Shown piece by piece: positions 50,041-64,000 of a stretch of 64,000 nucleotides of DNA; the stretch's first letter is position 1, and every line of letters begins with the position of its first letter. Origin of the DNA: Siniperca chuatsi (Eukaryota; Chordata; Actinopteri; Centrarchiformes; Sinipercidae); assembly GCF_020085105.1 (NCBI RefSeq), contig NC_058052.1:16284233-16348232 (forward strand), given 5' to 3'. The translations under genes and the position numbers were made by a program. The notes beneath the pieces were generated by a model. That model had not been told where the DNA came from. It searched no databases and saw only the letters and a list, made by a program, of their open reading frames with translations.

Positions 50041-52582
50041 ATGTCGACCAGTCGTCAGTTTAGCGAGAGCAGGGCCATCCCGACCAGGACGGTGTTGATT
50101 AACGACACAACGCAGCTACCTCATGACTATTGTACCACCCCTGGAGGCACTTTATTCTCTACCACCCCCGGAGGTAAAGGGATGTCCCGTCTACTTTAGC
50201 TTATTATTTAAGAAAATTGAGGATAATTGGTGGTGTTTATGCGCTCAGCAAACCTTTAACTGTTCATGTCACTGTGGCCTAGGCTGCCTTGTCATCTTGA
50301 TCAAAACAAAAACAAAGCTTAGCCCCGCCCCTGTGCCCTGTGGCTGCTGCCTGATTGGCTGCTTTGAAGCGCACAGATTCTGATGAATGCATAGTTACCT
50401 ATTACAGTTATTATACTTAAAGAAGATGAAAATGTTTTGTTTGCCACCCAGGGCGAGTAGTAGTAATGTGATAACCAGTAGTTTAAAGTGTACATCAGCT
50501 ATGTATCATATTGTTTGGAGTAAAGCCAGCATAGAATATACAGTATGATTAATTTCAGTGTACATAAGGTCCTTCCAAATAAGGAAGTACAATAGGTCTA
50601 GCAAGGATGCTGTACATATATCACTGCACGACTGTGGTATGTTATCTCAACACTGTGTTGTTGACATGCCTTATATCTGCAGAAACTGATTTAGAGTCTT
50701 TCTGTCAAGGGATTTTGTTTGTTATTATCATTATCGATTAATTGTTTTGCCTATACAATGTCAGAAAATAGTGAAAAATGTCCATCACAGTTTCTTAAAG
50801 TCTTCAAATGTCTTGTTTTGTCCAACCAACAGTCCAAACCCAAAATATATTCAGTTTAAAATGATATAAAACAGAGAAAAGCAGAAAATCTTCACATTAG
50901 AGAAACTGGAGCCAAATAATTTTTGCTTGAAAAATGACAATTAATTTTCAAAATATTTGCCTATAATGTAGATACACAATACATACACATTTTGTTTGAG
51001 AGTATTAGGATATGTATTATTTAAAGCAGTGGTTTCCAAACTGGGGGCATAGAGCCATTGCAGGGGGGCACACATAATCAGAGAAAAATATGAAGTGAAA
51101 CTAGAGTAGAACAGCCGTTTTTCACAGCAGACATTTTGATCTGTCCATCACAGGTGTTACTGATAAAATTCGTTGCATTGCATTGCAGTAATTGCTGGAA
51201 CTGAGCCATGGTTATTGTTATTAGTTCCACCTGTTATTTCTTCCATGACATGTCAAAATGTCTGCTGTGAAAAAGGTCAGTGAATCTGATTAATAATAAT
51301 AAACCAGAGTGCTGCGATGCCAGCTAGGGTATAAAGTTTGAGGTTAACCAGATTTATTCAGAAAGCAAACAACATGTGGAGTACAAGATGGGGCGGCTGT
51401 GGCTTAGTGGAAGAGCAGGTCGTGTGTGTGAATGAGTTACTTTCTTTGAACTGATGAGCAGTTGGCACCTGCCATCAGTGTATGAATGTGTGTGAATGGG
51501 GTGAATCTGATATGTAGTGTAAAGCACTTTGAGTATTTGGAAAGACTAGAAAGGCGCTATACAAGTACAGTCCATTTACCAAGATAGAAAGACAGATTTT
51601 CATCAAAAAAGAAAAACTCGTGAATCTCATTAAGCAAACTTCAAATCCAAACCATGAAAAAGTCCATCGTGCGCTCACTGTCAGTATAGTGCGAGAACCG
51701 TGAGTCTTTTGTTTGTATAAATTATGTTTAACTTTTGCACAACAGAAACATGCAGTTGAACAAATGTAATCACTTTACACTGTGGAAGTTTTCTTAGCTT
51801 TCTAAGGAGGGGCATGACCGAAAATGACTTGACTGACTGACTTAGAGCAAGTGCAGTCACACTGGTTGGTCCGTGTTCTTGATGTTTCACATTTCTTTTT
51901 TTCTTTTTTTTTTTTTGGGTTGGTTGTTTGATGGCTGTCTTAATTGGGACTTGTTTGGTGTGTTTTTTTTTTTTTTTGGAATAAGAATAGAAGAATAAGA
52001 ATAAGAAAGAATACTTGTTGTACGAGAGGTAGATGCTTATTGACAGAGTGGCTTGAATCTGGGCCCTCTGGATGAAGGCCAGCCTTTTGACTCACAACAC
52101 ATTTGATAGCACCCACATTAGATATTTCCTCGGATCAGGCACGAGTAACTGAAACTTGATATGTGTCCTGTTGCAGGAACCCGGATCATCTATGACCGTA
52201 AGTTCCTACTGGACAGGCGCAATTCTCCCATTGCCCAGACTCCCCCAGCTCACCTGCCTGTCATCCCTGGAGTGACCAGCCTAAATGTCCTGAGTGAGAA
52301 CCAGAAGAATGAAGCCAACAACCATGATGGCAAGCCCACAACCGGTAAGAGTTACAATATGGATTGACTAACCGACTTATGAAATAGGACTTGTTTTATT
52401 TGTATAGTCACCAATCATTCTTTTCTCATGTGACAAACGCACCCTCTGTTGTTGTAATGTAATTATTCCACTTAATAACCGCCATGATAATTAAACAACC
52501 CAGCCTCTTCCAGACGTGTCAACACCTTGCTGTCTTTTTTTGTCTTCAAGGTGATGATTCTCAGTTTGAAATGGACATCTAA
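50041..52582 (+). CDS. EIF4EBP2: eIF4E-binding protein 2 (EIF4EBP2), 3 exons
   Basis: Translational repressor that binds eIF4E and blocks eIF4F assembly until mTORC1 phosphorylates it. Exons 50041-50173, 52177-52344 and 52551-52582 give 110 aa (human 120). Motifs in order: RAIP (11-14); TTPGG twice, with Thr33 and Thr42 matching human Thr37 and Thr46; the eIF4E-binding motif YDRKFLL (50-56); Ser61-Pro and Thr66-Pro, matching Ser65 and Thr70; and the TOS motif FEMDI at the C-terminus (106-110). The protein is shorter than the mammalian one mainly before the TOS motif, where mammals have Asn-rich repeats and this one has NEANNHDG. Position beside PPA1 and SAR1A supports EIF4EBP2 rather than EIF4EBP1 or 3. 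Confidence 0.96.
50735..50960 (+). repeat. Dispersed repeat in EIF4EBP2 intron 1
   Basis: Contains CGATTAATTGTTTTGCC, AATGTCAGAAAATAGTG, AGTCCAAACCCAAAATAT and AACAGAGAAAAGCAGAAAAT. It matches 2985-3185 in opposite orientation and is a very common teleost text. Confidence 0.7.
51118..51274. repeat. MITE with perfect 22-bp terminal inverted repeats
   Basis: The left end, 51118-51139 (TTTTTCACAGCAGACATTTT then GA), is exactly complementary to the right end, 51253-51274. The whole element is 157 bases and has no coding capacity. The inner part contains TTATTGTTATTAGTTCCACC, shared with the related copies at 2174-2385 and 35128-35220. Target-site duplication is not evident. This is the best preserved of the three copies. 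Confidence 0.85.
51388..51582 (+). repeat. tRNA-derived SINE, internally deleted
   Basis: It starts GGGGCGGCTGTGGCTTAGTG with AAGAGCAGGTCG, a tRNA-like head with an A box (TGGCTTAGTGG). The 3' part reads GTAAAGCACTTTGAGTATT, AAAGACTAGAAAGGCGCTAT and ACAAGTACAGTCCATTTACC, a tail common in fish elements. The B box (GGTTCGAATCC type) is missing, so an internal deletion is likely. Confidence 0.75.
51893..51977. repeat. T-rich low-complexity tract
   Basis: Two poly-T runs of about 13 and 17 bases (51907-51916 region and 51962-51978) in EIF4EBP2 intron 1. Confidence 0.8.
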
Positions 52583-54720
52583 CAGACTGGAACCACACCA
52601 GCAAACGCAAATGACCTGGCATCACACGTGCCAGTGGCTTGGCTTGTAGAAACCAATGTTGTGAGCCCTCATGGCAGCCATCTTCTTTAGCTCTGTGTCT
52701 CGATGCTGGATGTAATGTGTGTAAACCATGGGGATTCAGTAAATCATACATACAGGTACAGTGTGGCCAACTCTGGAAACTAGGTTTATTTGTATAGATT
52801 TCCATGGTGACCAGTCGCTGTACAAATCGACAGCCACACAGCAAGGGAGCGGGCCTGAATATTATGTACCCAGACACATTGTCCAATTAGTAGATTGCAG
52901 TGCTCATCTTACAGCGAGTCAGGATCCTTAACAGAGCACACTGTAACACTGATAAAATTCCAAGTTAATTTGGGGAGGAAGTGGTCATTTTTAATACTGG
53001 CCTTAGAATCAGTCAAAAGCTTTGATATTCATCACAGTCTTTGGTTTAGAAGACCCTTTTAAGCATGTTATTTAAGTGATTTTTATTTCTTTTTGGTTTT
53101 TGGAACTACTTGAAAAGCTCCACAATCTCTTATCGGTTGTTTGGTCTGTTTAGTTTCCCGTGGTGGTATGTAAAGGGATGCTGTGTTGTTTTTATTTTGC
53201 AATTGGGTGAAGATTTCATGCCATTCCAAGATTTTAGTTTCCATTACCAACACAAGCCTGTGTGAGTTTCCAATTTTCAGGGTAAAACATTTTTTTAATG
53301 AATTTCAGGCCGCGATTTAATTGTTTTGTAATAGTCAAATGATTGTATTTCCCACTATTATGAAAAGCTAATTATAAATCCAGCAATTGACAACAAGCTT
53401 TTCGTTTTAGAATTTAATTTCAGTCTAGTATTAACAATATCAAGCCACTCGATTCATCACTATTGTTACCTTGCTATACATCTATTTACACATTTCTCTC
53501 CTGCCAAGAAAAGTTAATACACTTTTTCTCCAGATTTGATGGTTACTTTGGTTTGCTGTGTTGGCAGGAGCTTTGTGTTCATAATTTGATCAATCTAAGA
53601 AAGAAGATCATTCTTGGCAACATCTGCCAGATGTTTTTGAATATCCAGACCAGATAAACATTTAGATTATGTGTACCATGTGGTAATGGTTATCGATTTT
53701 TGAAAAACTTGAAATAATCCAGATGTTTTATATGCATTTTATTTTTTAATACAGTTTCTAAGTATTGAGGGTATTTGTTTGGGCATAAGCACTGTCAAGC
53801 CTTTGGATTTGTTACAAGTGTCGAGGAGCCAGAAGACATTGTTTGCATCAGGCTTGATAGATGCTATTCCTGAATCTACAAATCTTTCCCTAGTGTCTTT
53901 AATCATGTTACACATTACCTTATTCTTTTCATGTGTCATGTCTGCCCATGCCTTACTTGACATCAAATGCAGTAACTAAAACTAGGTTCCTTATCATCAA
54001 TTTGTACTTTCCAACAGATGTTTATTTTTTCACTGTAACATTGAACAGGTAACATTGTACTTAGAAATTGAGCAAAACAAATACTTGTTGAAAAAATGTT
54101 TCTTTTTTTCAACATAAGTTCCTTCCTCAAGCAGCTGTGAAGTTTGAAAGTGTGATGGTGTATATGTCATTTTGAGATTCAGGCTCATTTAGTCCCAATT
54201 ATTTTATTTTTTTTTATTTGTTTTACACCCCAATCCTACTCCTGTCTGCTAATTGTACTCTGTCCAAAATAGCAGCTCTAAACTTGGCAAACAAATCACC
54301 ATGAAGTTCCTGTTTTTCATTCAAAATCCATTCATACCATAAGTTTGTTTCTCTGTATGACTGGAACCACTGAATGGCTGAAATGATGTCTATCAAAGAT
54401 TACATTTTTTCTTTTTGGCTTTGTAATTAATTCTGGCCATGTTTGGTGACAAACACATCAAGGGGTTGCTTGAACCCAATTTGCATTGCACATTTTTGGT
54501 GATAAAACTCTATATTACGACATCATGATTCAGATTTGCAGATTTATTTCAAACCAGTTTGGCTTGACAATGAGGGCTTAACATTGTGTGTTGAAAGAGA
54601 TTTGAAACAAACTTACTTTAACTTTCTGTTTCTTGATTTTAAATAATTTTATTTTAAATGAAACTCCAATGCCAGTGGACACTGTTGCTGCAAGATCAAT
54701 AAAGTTCTGTAACAAAGAAA
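52583..54720 (+). other. EIF4EBP2: EIF4EBP2 3' UTR (inferred, about 2.1 kb)
   Basis: There is no other gene and no strong repeat between the stop codon and the AATAAA at 54698. T-rich stretches with ATTTA-type words are frequent, which could offer AU-rich or microRNA control. A long 3' UTR is normal for EIF4EBP2. Extent is inferred, not shown by transcripts. Confidence 0.6.
54698..54703 (+). terminator. EIF4EBP2: EIF4EBP2 polyadenylation signal
   Basis: AATAAA in GATCAATAAAGTTCTGTAAC, followed within 30-50 bases by a GT-rich element (GTCTCTGTTTGGTGTAG). This is a good match to a complete poly(A) site. Confidence 0.75.
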
Positions 54721-56290
54721 ATCAGACGTGTTTAATTGTCTCTGTTTGGTGTAGTTCTTTTAGCTATTTTGACAGTGACAAAAAACAGGGATGGGATCAT
54801 TTAACTTGACTTAGTAAGGACCATTATTCAATAAGGAGCAGGAAGCTCTCCTGTATGTTCACCATGTTTTTACCACAATGTTTCATATCCTCAGAAACAC
54901 TGGTTCATGCTGTGCAAGAGAGTGGAGCCCTCTTTCCACATCTGAAATGTCACAACACAAGTACTCATTAACAAACTAAAAATAAAACCTCTTTTGTAAA
55001 CATTTTGTGTTATTGCACCCACTCATTTTCTCATTCAGAGGACTCTGTTTTTAACTAACCTCTCTTACACACTAATAATGCATGTGAATAAGTAAATGCT
55101 TTTTATAAAGAAAGGCAATGCATGAAAATGGCATTAGGTGGGTATACATGGCCAGCTGCCCCCTACATATTGTTCTAAACAACCTCTTCTTTGTGTGTAC
55201 ATCCAAGCCTGGATTCCCAGCTAGGCAAAGTAGGCAACTGCCACTGAGCCCCAGCCTCCAAGGGGCCTTGAAACAGGTTCACTGTATGTCAACTAGTTTT
55301 GGTAATTTGATTAATTGCAAATTTTAAGGGAATGTACACAATTTAAGTACAAAATCAACTGTCTTGTAGAAGGGTCCTGTGTCAACATTTAGTTTTAAAA
55401 GTAAATTTTGACTTTACATAACTGAATTTACATGGTGCATATTCTTAAAAGAATGTGCTTAATTAAATTAACACAAACTAACTGAAACACTGAAGACCTG
55501 GGGGCCAGGTGGTGTTAAGTCAAGTTTAGCACTATTGGTTGGTTTCTGGGCAAATTAAGAAGCTGTCATGTGTAGTCTGCTGCGATGTATTTAATGGGAA
55601 CATAGAGGCCACAGGGTACAACACAGTGTACAGAGGGTGGTAGATGAGGGGTGGAGATGGGAGTCAGTGGGGGCCCAACAGAAAATTTTGGCCCTGGGCT
55701 CTCCTAACAGGTGTATCCGGACATGCGTACGTCCAAAACACAATTATCGTGTGCATTTCATTACTAAAATGTGCTTCTTATGTTTCGTTTTTATCGTTAG
55801 TTACCTTGATAATGAATACTGTGGTTCTTGACATGTCGCTGCCTCCTCCTCGGAACTGATTGGCACAAGCTAATATTCAGACGTTGCATGGCTGACATCC
55901 TGTGGAGTAAAGAGGAACCGCAGGTGGTGTTTTCCGAAATGTCAAGTTTACCCATAGGTTTACCCACAGTACTTTACAATTTGCACATCCAAACGGCCCA
56001 GTCTGTATTTTTCCTTCAAAGTTTGTACGTTTTATTGGTCTGTTTGCATGAACGCTGAAAAAAAATGTTTTGGCGGTGAAAAAAAACATCAGGCTTTGCC
56101 TAAATACGCTAATGTTATATGTCCCATTTCTTTGTAACGCGTTTGAAATACTATATCATATACTATCTATATATTACGTTTAATGAAACAAAAATAAAAA
56201 ATATTCGCCGAGTTCTTACATTTTGTTAACGTTTTTACATCAGGCAAGACGAGTACGTGCCCACTGAATTTTCTGCAGGCATTAATCCGG
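54721..56290. other. Intergenic between EIF4EBP2 and RPS24
   Basis: No gene is seen. Around 55200-55280 and 55655-55725 there are CCCCAGCCTCCAAGGGGCC and GGGGGCCCAACAGAAAATTT texts, which may be the two ends of an old repeat. The RPS24 promoter lies at the right edge. Confidence 0.5.
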
Positions 56291-56301
56291 TCGCCTGCTG
56301 G

Positions 56302-56317
56302 TCCTTCCTCCTTTTCT
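56302..56317 (+). promoter_or_regulatory. RPS24: RPS24 terminal oligopyrimidine (TOP) start region
   Basis: TCCTTCCTCCTTTTCT is an unbroken pyrimidine tract 28-43 bases upstream of the start codon. Vertebrate ribosomal protein mRNAs begin at a C inside such a tract, giving a 5' TOP motif through which mTORC1 and LARP1 control translation. The exact initiating C cannot be fixed from sequence. A 5' UTR of roughly 30-40 bases fits this gene class. Confidence 0.8.
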
Positions 56318-56344
56318 ACGTCCCTGAGTGAGGCCGGCGTCAAG

Positions 56345-59843
<3,499 letters not shown>

Positions 59844-59899
59844 GCCCGGACAGCCAGGGAGGGTCTCCGTGCTCAAGATGTTCTTGTATATTGTCATCA

Positions 59900-59905
59900 A
59901 ATAAA
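59900..59905 (+). terminator. RPS24: RPS24 polyadenylation signal
   Basis: AATAAA in CATCAAATAAAGTTTGGAG, 57 bases after the stop codon. A very short 3' UTR is normal for ribosomal protein genes. Confidence 0.9.
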
Positions 59906-59929
59906 GTTTGGAGAAGAAAAAAATTGGTC

Positions 59930-62900
59930 CTTGGGTACATTTATTTGAACAAGCATTTTCTGATGTCTATATTTTGATTTCAGATCAAATTGGTGCTGCA
60001 AGTTGGTTTTGATTCATACTTCACTCTCAAATTGCACTTTGTTGATAGTGACATCCAGTGGTTTTGCAGTGACAATACTAAAGCCAAATAACTGCATCCA
60101 TTCAATTCATTAACTGATGTACTCTTTTGAGATAATACATTTTTTTATTACAATTTTTCTCAAAACATGATGACACATTTTAAGGCACATTTTCTTTATT
60201 TACTTATTGGTAGCTTTCTCTCCTCACGGGCCTCTAAAATTACAGTAAAAGTTTAAAATTTAACACATTAGCTGTAGTAACCCTAAATGGCCACATGAGG
60301 ACTCCCTTCATTGAAAGAAATACAAAACTAGTTAGACACTGAAGCCATTACTAAAAGTATTTGTGTTTATAAAGTATTTACCACTAAATTATTCTAGAGG
60401 CAAAGTAAATTGTACTAATGCATATATTAGGCCAGTCTGTGTGTGGACCTTTGTCTTTTCCTGTTTATGAACCCCATTTGGAATAGAATAGATATCCCTC
60501 TTTGCAGTGTGACCTTTTAAGATAATTTACATAGAAATACCCTGAGAGAGTGTGAAAATGAAGTGATTAAATTGCCAGGGAATGGTCTGTCAGAGTAATC
60601 CCCCACCACTGCCTCCCAATGTCTCCTATTCTTTTATTGATATCAGCATTTCCTCATGCTCGGGATGCAGGACCTGCAACCAGGTCTGCCCTTATGGAAT
60701 TTTAGTTTTTGGTTTCAGAAATGTTTATTTCCTACATGAAGCTAAAGAGGAAAACGAACACGTTAATGGAAGATATAGTACTCACTTTATTAATAATAAC
60801 ATGCTACAAGAAAAATACAATCTGTCGTGCACTGAAATGCTAAAAATGATAACTTGCAACCTCCAGTGACCTTCACGTTCTTGCAGGCAACACCCTCCCC
60901 AAGAGCATTATCCAAAGTGCTGCGGCTACGTTGTCTGACTTAATGCAACACTAGCATGTTAGGGACCACTCTCGGGCTCTATGTTATACATATTGTATAT
61001 AATTGTCTACAACCCTGCAATTTGACATATTTTCAGTCTTGAATGTAGGCCAGACATTTCTCCACCCGAATCCTCAGTGCCTACACCACCAGGAAAAAAG
61101 GGAAAAACAGTAGCTTGGAGGCACTTCCATTGACACGTTTTGAGTTGTGGACTCTTCTTTCCCAGTAGAAAGGCCTATATATACCCAGCATCCCCTGTGG
61201 GCTTTTCTTCAATCGATGCCAGCCGGCCAAGATTAAACACTGACAGGTTATTAACATAACTTGGACTCCAACATAGCAGAAAGGGGAGTTACTGTTTCAA
61301 GACCCCTTTGATTAAGTGGACAGTGAACTGGTGTAAAGGTGAATATATTAAAGGAAAATCCATTTTCCTGCAGAACACAGGGACATGTGTGTTAGATGTT
61401 GGCACCCAAATAATTAGACTTAATTTTTTTCTTCAACAGAAACATAAACCCGCCATGACCCAGAAAATAGCTGGCAGATTAATTTATCTCAGCTGTGTGT
61501 TAGTGCCACTGTAGAGGATGAGGGTGGGTGGGTGACTGTTGCATAGGTGTGGAGGAGAAAAAGGTACAGGGGACAGATGAGGAAAAGGCAGTGGGGTCTC
61601 TCACGGCGCCGCGGTGTTCTACTGGTGTGTGGTTGTGGGAGGTTTGACATAAGTGGAGCTTTCAACCCGGGGACTGGTAACAGATGGTGTTGGGAAATTA
61701 AGCTCCTCTTTCCACAGCCCTGTCGGTTCGTCCCAGGAGCCTCTGCCTCTCTGTCTTTGTCTCTCTTCTTCTCTCCCTGCAGTGTCTTTTTTTCAGTTTC
61801 TCTCACTTATTCTCCTTGCTCCGCTTTTTCATCTTCTGGCCCCCTCCTTTGTTTCAGTTGTGCAAGTGAAATCAGTTTCCCTCCACGCTCCTCCTGTGTT
61901 TTTGTTAAAGGAAGGGTGACATCAATGGGATAGTTAACATGCTGATGCAATAAGCAGGATATTATTGAGAGAGTAACAGGAAGAAATACACCGAAAAGAG
62001 GGCACAACAGATGGGTTAGTATTGTGAAGGGCAATAAGCTAAAGGGTTGAGGATGGAGATGAGCGATAACTGTTCAGACGGTGATGTATGACGTTGCAGA
62101 ACAAATGTGATTCCGACTGGTACGTTTGCAGGCAGCTGCAGTCTCAGCATCAGGAGACTGTGCCGAGGGCCTCCAGGGGCCCCCACACATACCAAATAAA
62201 ACCAGATAAAGGACGATATTCACCTCTGATTTCCTTTAGGGCAGGAATGAGTTTTGTGAGGAGAATATTCCTCTGCCTGTTTGTACAACTGAGGTGTTTT
62301 TGCAGTCAGGTTTATGATAGATGGTTATGAGGAACACATGTTTACGCCCTCACAACAGGTGCAGTTTTAATGGCCTCTCTCTTCATGCAGAAAGTTGCGT
62401 TGTGGTATTATAAGGACAAAATGGACAGAATTCATGATGACTCACTGTGTGTTTTTGCCAACACGCCCATGCAAATTTCAATGGCTGTAATCGGTGTCAA
62501 AGACAATGGTCTTGCTGTTTTCCATGTCATAATATTGTATATACCAGTTCATTAATGTGTAATGATGTGGTTGTAAACTTGATATTATATAGTGATTTAG
62601 TTTATATTTCTTTCATAGTTGGTGTTCTACCAAATGTATGTTTATAATTACCAAGTTGGCCTGTGTTTGTTTTGCAACCATCAGCTCCAAACTATGTTTT
62701 CAATGGCACTGCGATCATTTTTGCAAGGGGCAACTTGGTGCTGTGAAGTGTGGCCGAGCATTCGAAGGATGTTATGCATCTTAATGAGGTATGTCTCTCT
62801 TGTTGGCCTAGCAGGGGAATCATCACAGCTCATTTTGCAGTCCTGCAGTGTCCTATCAGCTTTGGCAGCCTGCACTAAGTTCACTCCATCTGCCAGTTGC

Positions 62901-63640
62901 TAGGTGCTGATATATAAAATGATCTGTGCCTTGGTAGCCCCTGAGCACCAGGGAAGTGATTTGCTTTTGAGGACAAACTGTGTTTCGTGAATCCTAATTA
63001 TCCTCTTTGCATCACCAGCCTGACATGGTTTTGTCATTTATCCCTCTCTGGAAGCGGCAGAGGGGAAAAAAACAGCAGAGACTGCAGCAAAACTACATCT
63101 GCCCAAACAGACAAGATCTCCCATGGATATGCTGTATAGTCACTGAAAAGCAACAATGGTACTTTCCATCAATCCATTTTCACAGGTTCAGGGAGAGGTG
63201 AAAAAAATGATACCTGCTGTCTAATTCTGACACCCTTACCAGTGTGCACATGTGAAAAATCACTTCTTGGTTTCAGTCATGTGGGGTGTATTGAAACCAC
63301 TCTGTGGCATTTTTTCAGACTGCGAACATGCTGTCTGAGGCTCAGAGGACATCAGACCGGTATAAAAGTGTGTCGGCCCACCTGCCTCCCTACCACCCAC
63401 CTAGATCCTCAGGAATTCTGTTCATTTTTGTTGGCATGGAAGGATAATTTGTAGAGCAGGAAGAAAGGGGAACGGGGGAATAATGAGGATGGTTGTAGAG
63501 GAGGAGTGAAAAAAGGGTTTGGCTGAAGGGGAGGTAAAGGAGAGGGAGAATCGGGAGGGTGCGGTAATGAGAAAGGGCAGCAGATGTGAGTGACAGTATG
63601 ATGGAATGCTCTGTGTGCCATGCTGTACTCTCCAGACTGG
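59930..63640. other. Gene-free region downstream of RPS24
   Basis: I recognise no exon with a known domain on either strand. Several open frames up to about 130 codons exist (for example near 61550-61930) but have no family features and biased composition. The block 62780-63060 is complex in sequence, lacks repeats and contains TAATTA and other homeodomain-like words; it may be a conserved non-coding element. In human, RPS24 borders a gene-poor interval, which would fit. Confidence 0.5.
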
Positions 63641-63641
63641 G

Positions 63642-63643
<2 letters not shown>

Positions 63644-63688
<45 letters not shown>
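63644..63688. repeat. (GT)n microsatellite
   Basis: About 22 uninterrupted GT repeats, likely polymorphic and able to form Z-DNA. Confidence 0.97.
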
Positions 63689-63692
<4 letters not shown>

Positions 63693-64000
63693 TATTGAGG
63701 AATCATATGTGCATGTGTGTCCTTGGGTTTTAGAGAAAGGATACTTGATATAGGCTTATCAGGTTTTAGCAAAAAATATAGTTAAATGCCATGCACATCA
63801 TTTTCCAGGCAATTCATCATGGTCCATCAATTTGTTAATTAAATTGAATTATACCAAAATGCTATATAATGCAGCATTAACGCACTCCTGTTGTATTATC
63901 ACACAGATATATTTGTTAGGGCTGTGGTAAACTCTTGTTGTCCTGCTCTATGCTACACATGATGTTAATATTAATATTAATGGTAATCATTGCTCCATAT
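63689..64000. other. Right edge of window
   Basis: AT-rich, non-coding sequence. I see nothing identifiable in it. Confidence 0.5.

Noticed and set aside
60582-60869. Open frame with CSGCRTCNQVCPYG, resembling a 4Fe-4S ferredoxin motif
   Set aside because: The motif is a single chance occurrence in a 95-codon frame; no second cluster, no flanking ferredoxin fold and no splice context support it.
61547-61933. 128-codon open frame downstream of RPS24
   Set aside because: Its composition (Ser, Phe, Leu and Cys runs from TCTC-rich DNA) and lack of any known family make a real protein unlikely. No convincing splice or promoter context was seen.

Overview
The window is vertebrate nuclear DNA, almost certainly from a spiny-rayed (percomorph) teleost fish. 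Genes are split by GT-AG introns, the proteins are vertebrate orthologues, and the non-coding DNA carries short dispersed repeats, inverted-repeat (MITE-like) elements and microsatellites of the kind common in teleosts. There are no prokaryotic operons, CRISPR arrays or phage. I could not identify the species.

Six protein-coding genes can be reconstructed exon by exon, and all six come out as complete reading frames. SPOCK2 (testican-2, + strand, coding exons 3592-31035) fills the first half, mostly as introns. Converging on it is TYSND1 (- strand, 36418-33798), the peroxisomal processing protease, ending in the peroxisomal signal SKL. In tandem on the same strand follow SAR1A (COPII GTPase, 40522-38539) and PPA1 (cytosolic inorganic pyrophosphatase, 47028-43046). 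EIF4EBP2 (cap-dependent translation repressor, + strand, 50041-52582) and RPS24 (40S ribosomal protein, + strand, 56345-59843) complete the set. In human all six lie on 10q22, and TYSND1, SAR1A, PPA1 and EIF4EBP2 are close together there. This supports the SPOCK2 and EIF4EBP2 paralogue calls.

The genes are not a functional pathway; they are a conserved syntenic block of mainly housekeeping genes (translation, ER export, pyrophosphate removal, peroxisome maturation) beside one regulated extracellular-matrix proteoglycan. Promoter signals fit this: a terminal-oligopyrimidine start at RPS24, a perfect NRF1-type palindrome at PPA1 and a CCAAT/GC-box cluster at TYSND1.

The rest is intron or intergenic DNA. 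From about 59,930 to the end I see no gene, only possible conserved non-coding sequence and a long GT microsatellite. I found no wholly new system. The most interesting signals are a 9-nt microexon in SPOCK2, two mini-exons in RPS24 that would vary the number of C-terminal lysines, a TYSND1 without the Cys at its expected self-cleavage region, a cysteine-rich tail in PPA1, and several inverted-repeat elements present in multiple copies.
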